DNA of 43,044 bases from Phocaeicola sp. (GCA_020026175.1 JAHHQV010000019.1:1-43044); one strand, 5' to 3'; shown: positions 34,040 to 42,989, counted from the first letter of the stretch. A program made the numbers and translations. Notes: generated from the letters alone by a model not told the origin.

Positions 34040-34759
34040 TTACTTTCTGTCTCCGAGTAATCTTAATAAATAAATAAACAAATTGATGAAGTCAAGATAT
34101 AGTGTCAAAGCACCCATCAATGCAATTTTCTGTGTCGTTTCATTGACTTCGATACCACTTACACCAAGCAACTGCTTTATTTTCTGAGAATCATACGCTG
34201 TAAGTCCTACAAATATAAGAACTCCTATACAAGATATAACCATATCCATCATAGAATTATGTAAGAACATATTAACTACCATTGCGATAATTAAACCTAT
34301 AACTCCCATTGTACACAAACTGCCAATGCGTGTCAAATCCTTTTTGGTTACATAACCCACCAAGGCCATTACCCCAAAAGTCCCTGCTGTTACAAAAAAT
34401 GTAGTAGCAATAGAACTCATAGTATATACAAGAAACAAGATAGACAATGTCACACCATTAAGGATAGAATAAGCTATAAACATAAGTGTGGCACTAGTAA
34501 AGCTAATCTTGTGTATTCTTGCCGAAAGATACATAACCAATAAAACTTCTGCTATTATCACTCCAAAAAACATGAACTGATTTTGCATCATCATATTTAT
34601 TATTGTCATCGATTTTGCTATATACATGGCTGTAAGGCCTGTAATAACAAGAGCCAAAGTCATCCAAGTATATACACTACGCATCAAAACAGCTTGAGCT
34701 GATTTCGATACATACGAAGAAGACTCTTTTACCCATTCGTTTGTTTCTAAAAAACTCAT
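34040..34759 (-). CDS. Bax inhibitor-1/YccA family membrane protein
   Basis: 239 residues with seven membrane segments starting about residue 30 and ending about 235. The family hallmarks G-V-T-L-S-I-L-F-L-V-Y (about 102-112), the F-V-T-A-G-T-F-G-V-M-A-L motif (about 120-131) and F-V-G-L-T-A-Y-D-S-Q-K-I (about 187-198, conserved Asp) identify the BI-1 (UPF0005) family. Members act as pH-sensitive calcium leak channels or protease modulators (YccA with FtsH) in the inner membrane. It follows ribBA by 18 bp on the same strand, so it is probably co-transcribed. Confidence 0.9.
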   Translation of the reverse strand: MSFLETNEWVKESSSYVSKSAQAVLMRSVYTWMTLALVITGLTAMYIAKSMTIINMMMQNQFMFFGVIIAEVLLVMYLSARIHKISFTSATLMFIAYSILNGVTLSILFLVYTMSSIATTFFVTAGTFGVMALVGYVTKKDLTRIGSLCTMGVIGLIIAMVVNMFLHNSMMDMVISCIGVLIFVGLTAYDSQKIKQLLGVSGIEVNETTQKIALMGALTLYLDFINLFIYLLRLLGDRK

Positions 34760-34777
34760 AGTTGTATATTATTAAAT

Positions 34778-35992
34778 TTATTTACTGAAATGTAATGTAT
34801 GTCCCATACGTTCTTTCTTTGTATGAAGGTATCTTGAATTGAACTCATTAGGAGTTACTTCAATAGAGATATTCTCAACTATTTCAAGCCCATATGCCTC
34901 AAGTCCTACTCTCTTTACAGGATTGTTAGTAAGTAGTTTCATCTTCGAAATACCTATTTCGCGAAGGATCTGAGCTCCAACTCCATAATCACGTTCGTCT
35001 GCTTCGTGTCCAAGATGAATATTGGCATCAACAGTATCCATACCTTCTTCCTGAAGTTTGTAAGCCTTCATCTTTTCCATCAAACCGATACCACGACCTT
35101 CCTGATTCAAATAAATTATAGCTCCTTTACCTTCTTTCTCTATTAGTTTCATAGCCTTATGTAGCTGTTCACCACAGTCACATCTCAAAGACCCGAAAAT
35201 ATCTCCTGTAGCACACGAAGAATGAACCCTTACAAGAACAGGTTCATTTTCTTTTAACTCACCCTTTATAAGTGCAACATGTTCTAGACCTGTACTTTTC
35301 TGACGGAAAGAAATCATACGAAAATGCCCATATTCTGTAGGCATGTCAACTTCAACACCTTTCTCTACAAGCGACTCCTGCTTCAAACGATATGCTATAA
35401 GTTCTGCTATAGATATCAGTTTCAGACCAAATTCATCTGCAATATTTCTCAATTCAGGCAAACGAGCCATTGTTCCGTCTTCATTCATCACCTCCATAAG
35501 TGCAGCCGCTGGATACAGACCTGCAAGGCGAGCCAAATCTATACTTGCTTCAGTATGACCAGCACGGCGAAGAACCCCCTTGTCTTGAGCATAAAGCGGG
35601 TTTATGTGTCCAGGACGACCAAATGTTTCAGGAGTAGACTTTGGATCTGCTAGAGCCTTAATAGTAGCTGCTCTGTCTGACGCAGAAACACCTGTAGTAC
35701 AACCTTCAAGTTTATCTATAGTTATTGTAAAAGGAGTACCAAGTATAGAAGTATTGTTTTGTACTTGTTTTGGCAAATCAAGTTCTTCACAGCGAGACAT
35801 TGTGATTGGGGCACACAAAACTCCTCGTGCATGTTTTAGCATGAAATTCACTTTTTCAGGTGTAATAAGTTCTGCAGCAACAATCATGTCTCCTTCGTTC
35901 TCACGATCTTCATCATCAACTACCAAAACAATTTCACCTTTACGAAAATCCTCAATTGCTTCTTCAATTGTGTTCAATTTTACTTTGTCCAT
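34778..35992 (-). CDS. ribBA: bifunctional DHBP synthase / GTP cyclohydrolase II
   Basis: 404 residues, the size of fused RibBA. The N-terminal half is 3,4-dihydroxy-2-butanone-4-phosphate synthase: D-D-E-D-R-E-N-E-G-D (about 25-34), G-V-S-A-S-D-R-A-A-T (about 100-109), R-R-A-G-H-T-E-A (about 140-147). The C-terminal half is GTP cyclohydrolase II with the zinc site H-S-S-C-A-T-G-D-I-F-G-S-L-R-C-D-C (about 256-272) and the Q-E-G-R-G-I-G-L (about 295-302) motif. Together they make both substrates for lumazine in riboflavin synthesis. It lies 14 bp after the LptF/G gene and 18 bp before BI-1. No riboswitch-like leader is visible in that short gap, so expression seems tied to the operon promoter. 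Confidence 0.95.
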   Translation of the reverse strand: MDKVKLNTIEEAIEDFRKGEIVLVVDDEDRENEGDMIVAAELITPEKVNFMLKHARGVLCAPITMSRCEELDLPKQVQNNTSILGTPFTITIDKLEGCTTGVSASDRAATIKALADPKSTPETFGRPGHINPLYAQDKGVLRRAGHTEASIDLARLAGLYPAAALMEVMNEDGTMARLPELRNIADEFGLKLISIAELIAYRLKQESLVEKGVEVDMPTEYGHFRMISFRQKSTGLEHVALIKGELKENEPVLVRVHSSCATGDIFGSLRCDCGEQLHKAMKLIEKEGKGAIIYLNQEGRGIGLMEKMKAYKLQEEGMDTVDANIHLGHEADERDYGVGAQILREIGISKMKLLTNNPVKRVGLEAYGLEIVENISIEVTPNEFNSRYLHTKKERMGHTLHFSK

Positions 35993-36006
35993 AATAATAC
36001 TTAACT

Positions 36007-37920
36007 TTATTGCTGTTGTAAAATATTTGTTTTTATTCTTTCCTTTATTTTTTCATTATTCCTGACTATAACCTTCAGGTCATTGTCAAGAGTTATTCTG
36101 TATCTCCATATATTAGCCCATATCAATATACCTGCCGGGAATATCAAGCCCAACAACACATTCAGCCATAGTCTATCAGAGGCACTCTTATGAGCCTTGA
36201 TATACATAAACGGATAATTGTTCAACAAATTAAGGACATGTGCATCCTTTGAATTCGAGAGTTCTTCTATAAGCCCTTCCATCTGTTCACTAATCTGCTT
36301 TATATTATCATCATGTCTATGATTAGTAAATACCTTGACATAATCGGGAGGTCCCTGCAATTTGTGTGTTTTAGAATATTCCTTACACTCCCTGCTAATA
36401 AGTTCGAGTTTTTCTATTACCTTCTCATAATCGGGACTATAGATAATAACCTCTTTCTTGAATATATGACGCGATATTCTTACTCCAAAAACCTTTCTGA
36501 AAAAAGCTTTATATACATCTATATTAAACACTACAGAGTCCTTGTTTGATTTGTATGTAAGAAACGCACCTATAGGAGCAAGGATTATACTACTCATCCA
36601 TGTACCTAAAACTATATTCATTTCACCGCTTTTTGCAACTCGTGTAGCACCCGAATCTATTATATAGTATATGATAAACATCAATACTGAAATTACAACA
36701 GGCATACCAAGACCTCCTTTCCTTATAATAGCTCCAAGCGGTGCACCTATGAAGAAAAAAAATATACATGCAAAAGATAGTGTTATCTTCTTATGCCAGT
36801 CCGACTTGTGGCTTAAGATACTTTTGTCATTATCGCTTGTCGTAAACGATTTCATGCTCCAATCCGAACTTAAAGAAGACATTCTCCTTTTTGTACTTGT
36901 AATGACCTTCAACTTGTCATCCGAACTTAACGACCTGAACAAGCTGTCTGTGTTGATATAAATCATATTAAGCTCTTGCAGTTTAACGGAATCACTCTTG
37001 CTTATATCGTTATTTCTATATGTAGTCTCCATCATCTCCTTATACATAGACCTCCCCACACTGTCCGTAAATACAGTCAGAGAATCTATTGTAGCCGTTA
37101 TCTCATGCATGTTTTTTATGTCGGCTCTTCTATTGAGGAAACTTCCGTCTACCATATTAAACTCTGCATCAAAATCTATAATAGTATGTTTTTCTGCAAA
37201 TGATTCTCTTCTATAAGGTATATTCTTAGAATCAATGCTTTGAGACTTCAAATTCTCAAACATTTCACCACTATACAGATGTAAATATAGATGTTTTTTG
37301 TCAGCAGTAAGTTCCAGTTTTCCTTCTTCCGCCCAAATAATTCGTGCATTTTCAAAGCCATCCGAGAAATTGTATATCAAAACATCCTTTAGTATCCCCG
37401 TTTCTCTTTCCTTCTTGTTTACATAAATATTATATCCTTCAATATCAGAATAGAAAACCTTCTCTGGAATATCAACTTCGGGCGACTTCTGCTTGAGAGA
37501 CACTATCAAAGTCCAAAGTTGTTTCTGAGCCTTTGGACCTATTACATTCTGAAAATAAAACGATGTAAAGGCGAGTATTACACTTAGAAACACCATAGGT
37601 CGCATTATCCTCAACAAAGGTATGCCGGCAGCTTTCATTGACAAGAGTTCGTATCTTTCTCCAAAATTGCCGAATGTCATAAGCGCAGCAAGAAGTATTG
37701 CAAGCGGCAAAGACAGAGGTATAAGTGTTAATGCAGACAAAATAAAGAATTGGGCAAGAACATTCAATTCAAGCCCCTTTCCAACCAGTTCATCTACATA
37801 TTTCCACAAAAACTGCATCATGAAGATGAATAAACATATGAAAAATGTTCCTGCAAATAACAGCAGAAAACTTTTTAAGACAAATATATCAAGCTTTTTA
37901 ATGCGTATTTTTCCCATCAT
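36007..37920 (-). CDS. LptF/LptG family permease (YjgP/YjgQ)
   Basis: 637 residues, longer than E. coli LptF or LptG (about 360). An N-terminal membrane block (helices at about 12-35, 55-90, 100-125), a long periplasmic domain with Y-N-I-Y-V-N-K-K-E, and a second helix group (about 385-450, F-F-F-I-G-A-P-L-G-A-I-I-R-K-G-G-L-G) define the LptFG permease fold. The C-terminal 170 or so residues add a cytoplasmic domain and a further hydrophobic segment (about 590-610), as in other Bacteroidetes. It moves lipopolysaccharide from the inner membrane with LptB. A -7-like box (37942-37935, minus strand) lies just upstream, and ribBA and BI-1 follow in one operon. Confidence 0.87.
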   Translation of the reverse strand: MMGKIRIKKLDIFVLKSFLLLFAGTFFICLFIFMMQFLWKYVDELVGKGLELNVLAQFFILSALTLIPLSLPLAILLAALMTFGNFGERYELLSMKAAGIPLLRIMRPMVFLSVILAFTSFYFQNVIGPKAQKQLWTLIVSLKQKSPEVDIPEKVFYSDIEGYNIYVNKKERETGILKDVLIYNFSDGFENARIIWAEEGKLELTADKKHLYLHLYSGEMFENLKSQSIDSKNIPYRRESFAEKHTIIDFDAEFNMVDGSFLNRRADIKNMHEITATIDSLTVFTDSVGRSMYKEMMETTYRNNDISKSDSVKLQELNMIYINTDSLFRSLSSDDKLKVITSTKRRMSSLSSDWSMKSFTTSDNDKSILSHKSDWHKKITLSFACIFFFFIGAPLGAIIRKGGLGMPVVISVLMFIIYYIIDSGATRVAKSGEMNIVLGTWMSSIILAPIGAFLTYKSNKDSVVFNIDVYKAFFRKVFGVRISRHIFKKEVIIYSPDYEKVIEKLELISRECKEYSKTHKLQGPPDYVKVFTNHRHDDNIKQISEQMEGLIEELSNSKDAHVLNLLNNYPFMYIKAHKSASDRLWLNVLLGLIFPAGILIWANIWRYRITLDNDLKVIVRNNEKIKERIKTNILQQQ

Positions 37921-37986
37921 TCAATTTTATAATGCAAAAATAGCACAAAACTATGAATAGGAAATAATGTTTTGTATATTTTTATA

Positions 37987-38367
37987 TTATATTCCACAAA
38001 CTCTTTTCAATACTTCAATCTGAGAATCCCACAGACTCACCACATCATCTTCATCATCGGGTCCTGCAAAATCTGTCACTTCAAGAAGATGGTCATAAGT
38101 CAATTCGTTATAAATGATTCTAAGTTCAAAAAAAGTTTTTGGTTCCTCATCATCCTTCCAGTGAAATCTGATAAGATATTCATTACGAGTATTTATTATA
38201 TCGGCATCACGAATTTCGGTCTTTCCCCATCGGAAAGTATAAGTCTTACCGTTTTTTGTCACTTTATCCGCAAACCACCTTTCAAGTCCGGCAGGAGTAC
38301 TGATTGCATTCCACAGAACAGCACTGGAAGCTGGATTCAGTGGATATTCTATACAAACTTTTTTCAT
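37987..38367 (-). CDS. START/AHSA1-like domain protein
   Basis: 126 residues. I take ATG 38367 (M-K-K-V-C-I-E-Y-P-L) as start; ATG 38379 would add four residues. L-W-N-A-I-S-T-P-A-G-L-E-R-W-F-A-D (about 18-34) is the START/AHSA1 helix-grip signature. F-R-W-G-K-T-E and I-R-F-H-W-K-D follow, then a C-terminal helix with L-W-D-S-Q-I-E-V-L-K. Such proteins bind hydrophobic ligands or co-chaperone clients; the Bacteroidetes member has no assigned role. It is encoded alone on the minus strand, back to back with the tRNA promoter. Confidence 0.8.
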   Translation of the reverse strand: MKKVCIEYPLNPASSAVLWNAISTPAGLERWFADKVTKNGKTYTFRWGKTEIRDADIINTRNEYLIRFHWKDDEEPKTFFELRIIYNELTYDHLLEVTDFAGPDDEDDVVSLWDSQIEVLKRVCGI

Positions 38368-38537
38368 TTTACTTAGCATAATAAGAGGTTTTTCTGTATT
38401 TATAAGGTTTTATCACTCTAATAGCAAATTAAATTATTTTTTTTGACAAGATACCTATATATCCACATATTTAAAAACATAAATTCAATGCAAAAAAAGA
38501 AAAAAAAGAACTTTTCAGAAAAAAAACAGACAAAAAG

Positions 38538-38568
38538 TTTGTAAGTAAGAAAAAAAGTCATACCTTTG
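38538..38568 (+). promoter_or_regulatory. promoter of the tRNA-Met pair
   Basis: TTTG (38538-38541), a 19-bp spacer and TACCTTTG (38561-38568) match the consensus fully. The predicted start near 38575 is about 15 bp before the first tRNA. Confidence 0.85.
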
Positions 38569-38589
38569 CACCCGCAATCAAGAAACAAT

Positions 38590-38663
38590 GGCGGGATAGC
38601 TCAGCTGGTTAGAGCGCATGATTCATAATCATGAGGTCACCGGTTCAATCCCGGTTCCCGCTA
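38590..38663 (+). tRNA. tRNA-Met(CAT), copy 1
   Basis: A 74-nt cloverleaf with acceptor GGCGGGA pairing with TCCCGCT, D arm GCTC/GAGC, anticodon stem CATGA/TCATG with loop TTCATAA (anticodon CAT), and T arm ACCGG/CCGGT with TTCAATC. CCA is not encoded. The D-loop and variable loop fit elongator Met better than initiator (no C-A mismatch at 1-72). A lysidine-modified Ile2 tRNA shares the CAT anticodon and cannot be fully excluded from sequence alone. Confidence 0.92.
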
Positions 38664-38677
38664 CAAATAAATGATTT

Positions 38678-38712
38678 AACCGTTGGGTGGCTTCCACGCC
38701 TGGCGGTTTTTA
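38678..38712 (+). terminator. hairpin between the two tRNA genes
   Basis: AACCG (38678-38682) pairs with CGGTT (38704-38708), with an inner GTGG/CCAC pair and a following TTTTTAT. It lies between the two tRNA copies and may act as a partial terminator or a processing signal. Confidence 0.5.
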
Positions 38713-38720
38713 TAAAACTT

Positions 38721-38794
38721 GGCGGGATAGCTCAGCTGGTTAGAGCGCATGATTCATAATCATGAGGTCACCGGTTCAATCCCGGTTCCCGCTA
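38721..38794 (+). tRNA. tRNA-Met(CAT), copy 2
   Basis: Identical over all 74 nt to the copy at 38590-38663 and starting 131 bp after it. It has no good promoter of its own in the 57-bp spacer, so it is probably transcribed from 38538-38568 by read-through. A strong terminator follows at 38809-38844. Confidence 0.92.
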
Positions 38795-38808
38795 CGAAGA
38801 TACATCAG

Positions 38809-38844
38809 GCATTTAAGAAAACATATTTCTTAAATGCTTTTTTT
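38809..38844 (+). terminator. terminator after the tRNA pair
   Basis: Perfect 12-bp stem (38809-38820 with 38826-38837), a 5-nt loop and a run of seven T (38838-38844). Confidence 0.9.
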
Positions 38845-38906
38845 GTTTATACAATCCATTACGCATATTCAACTATTGTATCATTCGAAATGTCGGATAT
38901 TACAAC

Positions 38907-38938
38907 AAAAAAGGCTACCCCATTAAGAGTAGCCAAAT
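38907..38938 (-). terminator. terminator after the ferredoxin gene
   Basis: GGCTAC (38913-38918) pairs with GTAGCC (38929-38934). On the minus strand the stem is followed by TTTTTTGTTG. It lies 26 bp past the ferredoxin stop. Confidence 0.8.
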
Positions 38939-38960
38939 TCTGTTGTCATAAATCAGACGA

Positions 38961-39128
38961 TTATCCCAAGTGAATAGCTTCAGAAGGACAAACATCAGCA
39001 CAAGTACCACATTCTGTACAAGCTTCTGGATTGATTGAATACTTATCACCTTCAGAGATTGCGCCAACTGGGCATTCATCGATACAAGTACCGCAAGCGA
39101 TACAATCGTCATTAATTACGTAAGCCAT
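38961..39128 (-). CDS. 2[4Fe-4S] ferredoxin
   Basis: 55 residues, the clostridial-type length. Two cluster motifs are complete: C-I-A-C-G-T-C-I-D-E-C-P (residues 9-20) and C-T-E-C-G-T-C-A-D-V-C-P (about 37-48), each C-x-x-C-x-x-C-x-x-x-C-P. It carries low-potential electrons in the cytosol, for example for pyruvate:ferredoxin oxidoreductase. ATG 39128 gives M-A-Y-V-I, the usual start. A -7 box (TAACTTTG, minus strand 39178-39171) lies 42 bp upstream and a terminator follows, so it is a single-gene unit. Confidence 0.95.
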   Translation of the reverse strand: MAYVINDDCIACGTCIDECPVGAISEGDKYSINPEACTECGTCADVCPSEAIHLG

Positions 39129-39247
39129 TGTTGTAAAAGTTAAGTTATTATTAGTACTAATTAGTTGTTGCAAAGTTAGCACAAATTATCCAATTTGTAA
39201 CATAGAGATTGCAAAAACACAGTAATTTATATTACATCTAAATAATT

Positions 39248-42214
39248 TCAACGCATTATGGCCTGATAGATTGTACTTTGTATATTAGGTCTGATTTTCA
39301 GCCTCATCAAGTTTTTTCTGTCAGCCTGATTAGGATAAATCCTGTTGCACAAAAATACATATACCATATCATTATCCGGATCAGCCCATGCACACGTACC
39401 AGTAAACCCCGTATGACCAAAAACGGAAGCAGGAGTATTTTCCGAACAATACCCGTTTTTATAATCTCTGGGATCAGGCTTGTCGAAACCAAGCCCCCTT
39501 CGGCTGTTAGACGACTTCATCTTGATAAACATATCACAAGTAGCACGCGACAGATAACGCCTGTCACCCACAACACCTTTATCCAAAAACATCTGATATA
39601 TCATCGCCACCTCCCTTGCCGTAGAAAACAATCCGGCATTACCAGATACACCTCCCAACAAGGCAGCCGCTTCGTCATGTACAAAACCATGCACTTTCCC
39701 CCTCAAAAAGTCCTCGCCTACGGTAGGAACTATTTCATTCTTGCCATAGCGTTTCAACGGATTATACAACGTATGCACAAGCCCCATAGGCTTGTAGAAA
39801 TTTTCCTCCAGATACTCATCCATCGGCATCCCGCTTATATTCTCTACAGCCTCTTTAAGAAGCATGAAATTAAGACAGCTATATCTATACGACCTGTTTT
39901 TAAGAGGAGAATCTGCTATCTTCTTCAACATCACATTCTTGAATTCAGGCTTGATATACAAATTTTCAGCCACCTGCATCTTATACACAGATTTTTCGAC
40001 ATCCGAAACCCATTCTGGCAGAAAAGAATAATTGGTACACATATACAGGTTTTCCGCAATCTTTACTTTATGGTTTGCATCCTTATATTTCTTATACATC
40101 CCCCCCCTATAACTCTTAGGGTCGATGATTTCCTTATAGAACGGCATGTAAGGGACTATCCCCGACTCATGATACAGAAGTTCCTGTACGGTAATCCTTT
40201 CCTTGTCAGTACCTCTCATTTCGGGTACATATTTTGATATCCTGTCAGTCAACGTTATCTTACCCTCATCATACAATTTCATCACGGCAAGCAGCGTACC
40301 GGTAGTCTTGCTAAGAGACGCCAAATCATACAAATCATTTTCCTTTACTTTTTCGGCACCCTCATAAGTATGAGTACCGAAGCACTTGTTATATACCGGA
40401 TAACCGTTTTTCAGAACCAGTATATGACATCCAGGATAAGCTCCCCTTTTGATACCTTCTACAGCTATGCTGTCTATATGCGACAGCACCTTTGAATCCA
40501 TGCCAAACTCTTCGGGCTTATATTTTCTAGGCTTATCGGGGTCTACAACCACTCCTGCACCTTCAGTATATTCATCATTTATACCTACCGACAATTTTCC
40601 ATTTGCCTTTCTACGTCCCAAAAGCACATCAGCCACATACTCTTGAACATATTTTTCTGACGAATGAGCCAACACTACAGACGAAGACTGGGATATAGCA
40701 TCCTGAAGTTTCTGAAGAGTCTTGTGCGAATTAAAGCAAACCAGCACCGTAGGCTTTCCCTTTGCCAACTGGCTGAGCATATCTTTATATTTATCCACAT
40801 TCGAGGAAAATACCGCTACAATCACTCTCTGAGCAGGAGTAATCTTCTTTTCAAGATACTTCAGAGAGTCAAGATTGGCATGAAGCCAGGTAACAGGATA
40901 AGTATCGTTTATCTTCTTATAGAAAGGATATGTTTCCGAAAGACTAGAAGATACACAGAGGACTACAGTACCCGACAATGACAAGTCCAGCGGAAGAATT
41001 TCATCAGAGTCCTTCACCACTGTTACAGCCGAATTCTTCAGCCTGCGCATAAGTCCGTCTGTGTAAGCCCTGTTTATGCGGTTCATCACCCCCGAAACAT
41101 TCACTTCCGGACGTCTGTTCAGTCCAAAAGCATATTTATACACAAGAACTTTGCGACATCTTTCTGTTATTTCCTTTTCCGAAATCGCCCCCGACTTGAC
41201 AGCCCTCAACACCCCATCCATCTCACGTTTCAAGTTTCTTGGAGCCAGAAGCATATCATTTCCAGCTATAAGTGCCTGGGCACACAAATCGGGATTGCTT
41301 GATATTCCCTTCATCTCTAACGCATCGGTAAATACAAGCCCCTTGAATCCCATTTCGCCTTTCAGCAAATCAGTTATTATTTTTTTTGAAATAGAAGAAG
41401 TCTTACTATCTAGCGCGGGTACCGACAAATGGCCTACCATTACCCCTCCCACTCCGTTTTCTATTGCTTTACGGAAAGGATGCAATTCAAGACTATCGAG
41501 ACGCGAACGGCTGAATTTAAGTACAGGGAGCGACTTGTGAGAATCGACATTAGTATCTCCATGTCCCGGAAAATGCTTGCATACGGCAAGCACTCCTCCA
41601 TCTTCAAGCCCTCTTGAATAGGCACTCACCTTATCCGCCACCAGTCTCTTGTCGCTACCAAAAGAGCGGGTGTTGATGACAGGATTAAGAGGGTTGTTGT
41701 CAATATCTGCTACTGGAGCGAAATTGACATGAACCCCAATTTCCTTCAGCTGGCGCGCCACTTCCTTGCCGTATTCATAAATCAAAGTATCATTGCCTAT
41801 ACATCCCAACACACGATTGCGCGGAAACGACGGTGTACCTTTCAGTCTCATGGCAAGCCCCCACTCGCCGTCAAAAGTTACAAGCAATGGTATTTTAGCA
41901 ATATTCTGTGCATAGTTTGTCAGTTCCATCTGTTTCCTTACCTCGCCGCCCGAAAACAAAAGCCCGCCTATTCCATATTCCTTCACCGCATTTGCTATAT
42001 TCTGTTTGTTGCTTTGAGTAGTATATGGAGCCACCGTATGGATAAACAACTGTCCTATTTTCTGTTTCAGCGTCATAGAGTTAAGCTGACTGTCCACCCA
42101 CCTATTACAGGCCACTGTATCACTTATATGCTTGTACACAAAAGGAGTCTGAGCAGTAGCGTTAATCACTGCAGTCATCATAATGCATACCAAAAGAATT
42201 TTTCTGCTATTCAT
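39248..42214 (-). CDS. GH3 beta-N-acetylhexosaminidase-like / serine hydrolase fusion
   Basis: 988 residues with a signal peptide (cleavage after T-A-Q, about residue 22). Residues about 30-380 are a NagZ-type GH3 domain: K-H-F-P-G-H-G-D-T (about 212-220, with the catalytic His/Asp pair) and the nucleophile region F-T-D-A-L-E-M-K (about 293-300). A linker domain of about 200 residues follows (GH3 C-terminal-like). Residues about 580-985 form a beta-lactamase/transpeptidase-like serine hydrolase: S-L-S-K (about 632-635), Y-S-C-L-N in the Y-x-N position, and F-G-H-T-G-F-T-G-T (about 934-942). Such fusions in Bacteroidetes are thought to act on peptidoglycan or glycan-linked substrates in the periplasm. 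The third residue of the Y-x-N motif is Cys rather than Asn, so true beta-lactamase activity is doubtful. Confidence 0.85.
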   Translation of the reverse strand: MNSRKILLVCIMMTAVINATAQTPFVYKHISDTVACNRWVDSQLNSMTLKQKIGQLFIHTVAPYTTQSNKQNIANAVKEYGIGGLLFSGGEVRKQMELTNYAQNIAKIPLLVTFDGEWGLAMRLKGTPSFPRNRVLGCIGNDTLIYEYGKEVARQLKEIGVHVNFAPVADIDNNPLNPVINTRSFGSDKRLVADKVSAYSRGLEDGGVLAVCKHFPGHGDTNVDSHKSLPVLKFSRSRLDSLELHPFRKAIENGVGGVMVGHLSVPALDSKTSSISKKIITDLLKGEMGFKGLVFTDALEMKGISSNPDLCAQALIAGNDMLLAPRNLKREMDGVLRAVKSGAISEKEITERCRKVLVYKYAFGLNRRPEVNVSGVMNRINRAYTDGLMRRLKNSAVTVVKDSDEILPLDLSLSGTVVLCVSSSLSETYPFYKKINDTYPVTWLHANLDSLKYLEKKITPAQRVIVAVFSSNVDKYKDMLSQLAKGKPTVLVCFNSHKTLQKLQDAISQSSSVVLAHSSEKYVQEYVADVLLGRRKANGKLSVGINDEYTEGAGVVVDPDKPRKYKPEEFGMDSKVLSHIDSIAVEGIKRGAYPGCHILVLKNGYPVYNKCFGTHTYEGAEKVKENDLYDLASLSKTTGTLLAVMKLYDEGKITLTDRISKYVPEMRGTDKERITVQELLYHESGIVPYMPFYKEIIDPKSYRGGMYKKYKDANHKVKIAENLYMCTNYSFLPEWVSDVEKSVYKMQVAENLYIKPEFKNVMLKKIADSPLKNRSYRYSCLNFMLLKEAVENISGMPMDEYLEENFYKPMGLVHTLYNPLKRYGKNEIVPTVGEDFLRGKVHGFVHDEAAALLGGVSGNAGLFSTAREVAMIYQMFLDKGVVGDRRYLSRATCDMFIKMKSSNSRRGLGFDKPDPRDYKNGYCSENTPASVFGHTGFTGTCAWADPDNDMVYVFLCNRIYPNQADRKNLMRLKIRPNIQSTIYQAIMR

Positions 42215-42309
42215 TGAATTTTATGATTTAATTATCTGTGCGAAAATACACAAAAAAATGCAAAACCCACCAACTATAGCGACAAAGACTGAAAAAAAAG
42301 GACAAACGC

Positions 42310-42340
42310 TTTGTTATCTTGCCATTAATCACTACTTTTG
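42310..42340 (+). promoter_or_regulatory. rplS promoter
   Basis: TTTG (42310-42313), a 19-bp spacer and TACTTTTG (42333-42340) match the consensus exactly. The start near 42346 leaves a leader of about 80 nt containing a small inverted repeat (GTTAC..GTAAC, about 42384-42396), which could serve in autogenous control. Confidence 0.8.
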
Positions 42341-42425
42341 CACCGCTTTCGCGTAATCGCTGTCAAGAAGAGTTACTTGATATGTTACGTTGTAACGATA
42401 AACAATTTAATTTTTAAAAAGAACA

Positions 42426-42779
42426 ATGGATTTAATTAAAATTGCAGAAGAAGCATTTGCTACTGGCAAGCAGCATCCTTCATTCAAAGCAGGTGACACA
42501 GTAACAGTAGCATACCGTATCGTTGAAGGTAGCAAGGAACGCGTTCAGTTGTATCGCGGTGTTGTTATCAAAGTTTCTGGTCATGGTGAAAAGAAACGTT
42601 TCACTGTACGTAAAATGTCAGGAACTATAGGTGTAGAACGTATTTTCCCATTGGAATCTCCAGCTATCGACAGCATCGTTGTCAACAAGGTTGGTAAAGT
42701 ACGTCGCGCTAAATTGTACTACTTACGTGCTCTTACTGGTAAGAAAGCTAGAATTCAGGAAAAACGCGTTAACGCATAA
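42426..42779 (+). CDS. rplS: 50S ribosomal protein L19
   Basis: 117 residues, the usual L19 length. Family blocks: F-K-A-G-D-T-V-T-V (about 20-28), V-Q-L-Y-R-G-V-V-I (about 40-48), F-T-V-R-K-M-S-G-T-I-G-V-E-R-I-F-P-L (about 58-75) and R-R-A-K-L-Y-Y-L-R (about 93-101). It sits at the 30S-50S interface. Codon choice differs from its neighbours (more CGT and GGT, fewer ATA and AGA), as expected for a highly expressed gene. It stands alone here with its own promoter and terminator. Confidence 0.97.
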   Translation: MDLIKIAEEAFATGKQHPSFKAGDTVTVAYRIVEGSKERVQLYRGVVIKVSGHGEKKRFTVRKMSGTIGVERIFPLESPAIDSIVVNKVGKVRRAKLYYLRALTGKKARIQEKRVNA

Positions 42780-42799
42780 TCTTGAGAACGTATTTAAGG

Positions 42800-42838
42800 A
42801 AGAGGATATGTCAATACGGCATATCCTCTTTTTTTTAT
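42800..42838 (+). terminator. rplS terminator
   Basis: Perfect 11-bp stem AAGAGGATATG (42800-42810) with 42820-42830 and eight downstream T/A bases beginning TTTTTTT. It is 20 bp after the stop. The 150 bp between it and the right IS end hold no gene that I can see. Confidence 0.92.
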
Positions 42839-42989
42839 TGCTGTCCGGTAAAACTCCATACGGCATAAAATTCCGGCCTGGAGCCTTTTTAACACAGGCT
42901 TCGGGCTATTTTATTTCATAGTAAGCCCCTAATCAAAAAGAGTCGGCTCAGGTGGTACCTTCTGATTCTTTTTTCCCGTTATTTCCAAC

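Noticed and set aside
39278..40237. Plus-strand frame of 319 codons
   Set aside because: It lies opposite the GH3/serine-hydrolase gene, whose catalytic motifs are intact; the frame is a codon-composition shadow.
42839..42989. Possible gene or RNA between the rplS terminator and the right IS end
   Set aside because: Only short weak inverted repeats (for example near 42930-42975) are visible, with no promoter, start codon with coding character or recognised RNA.
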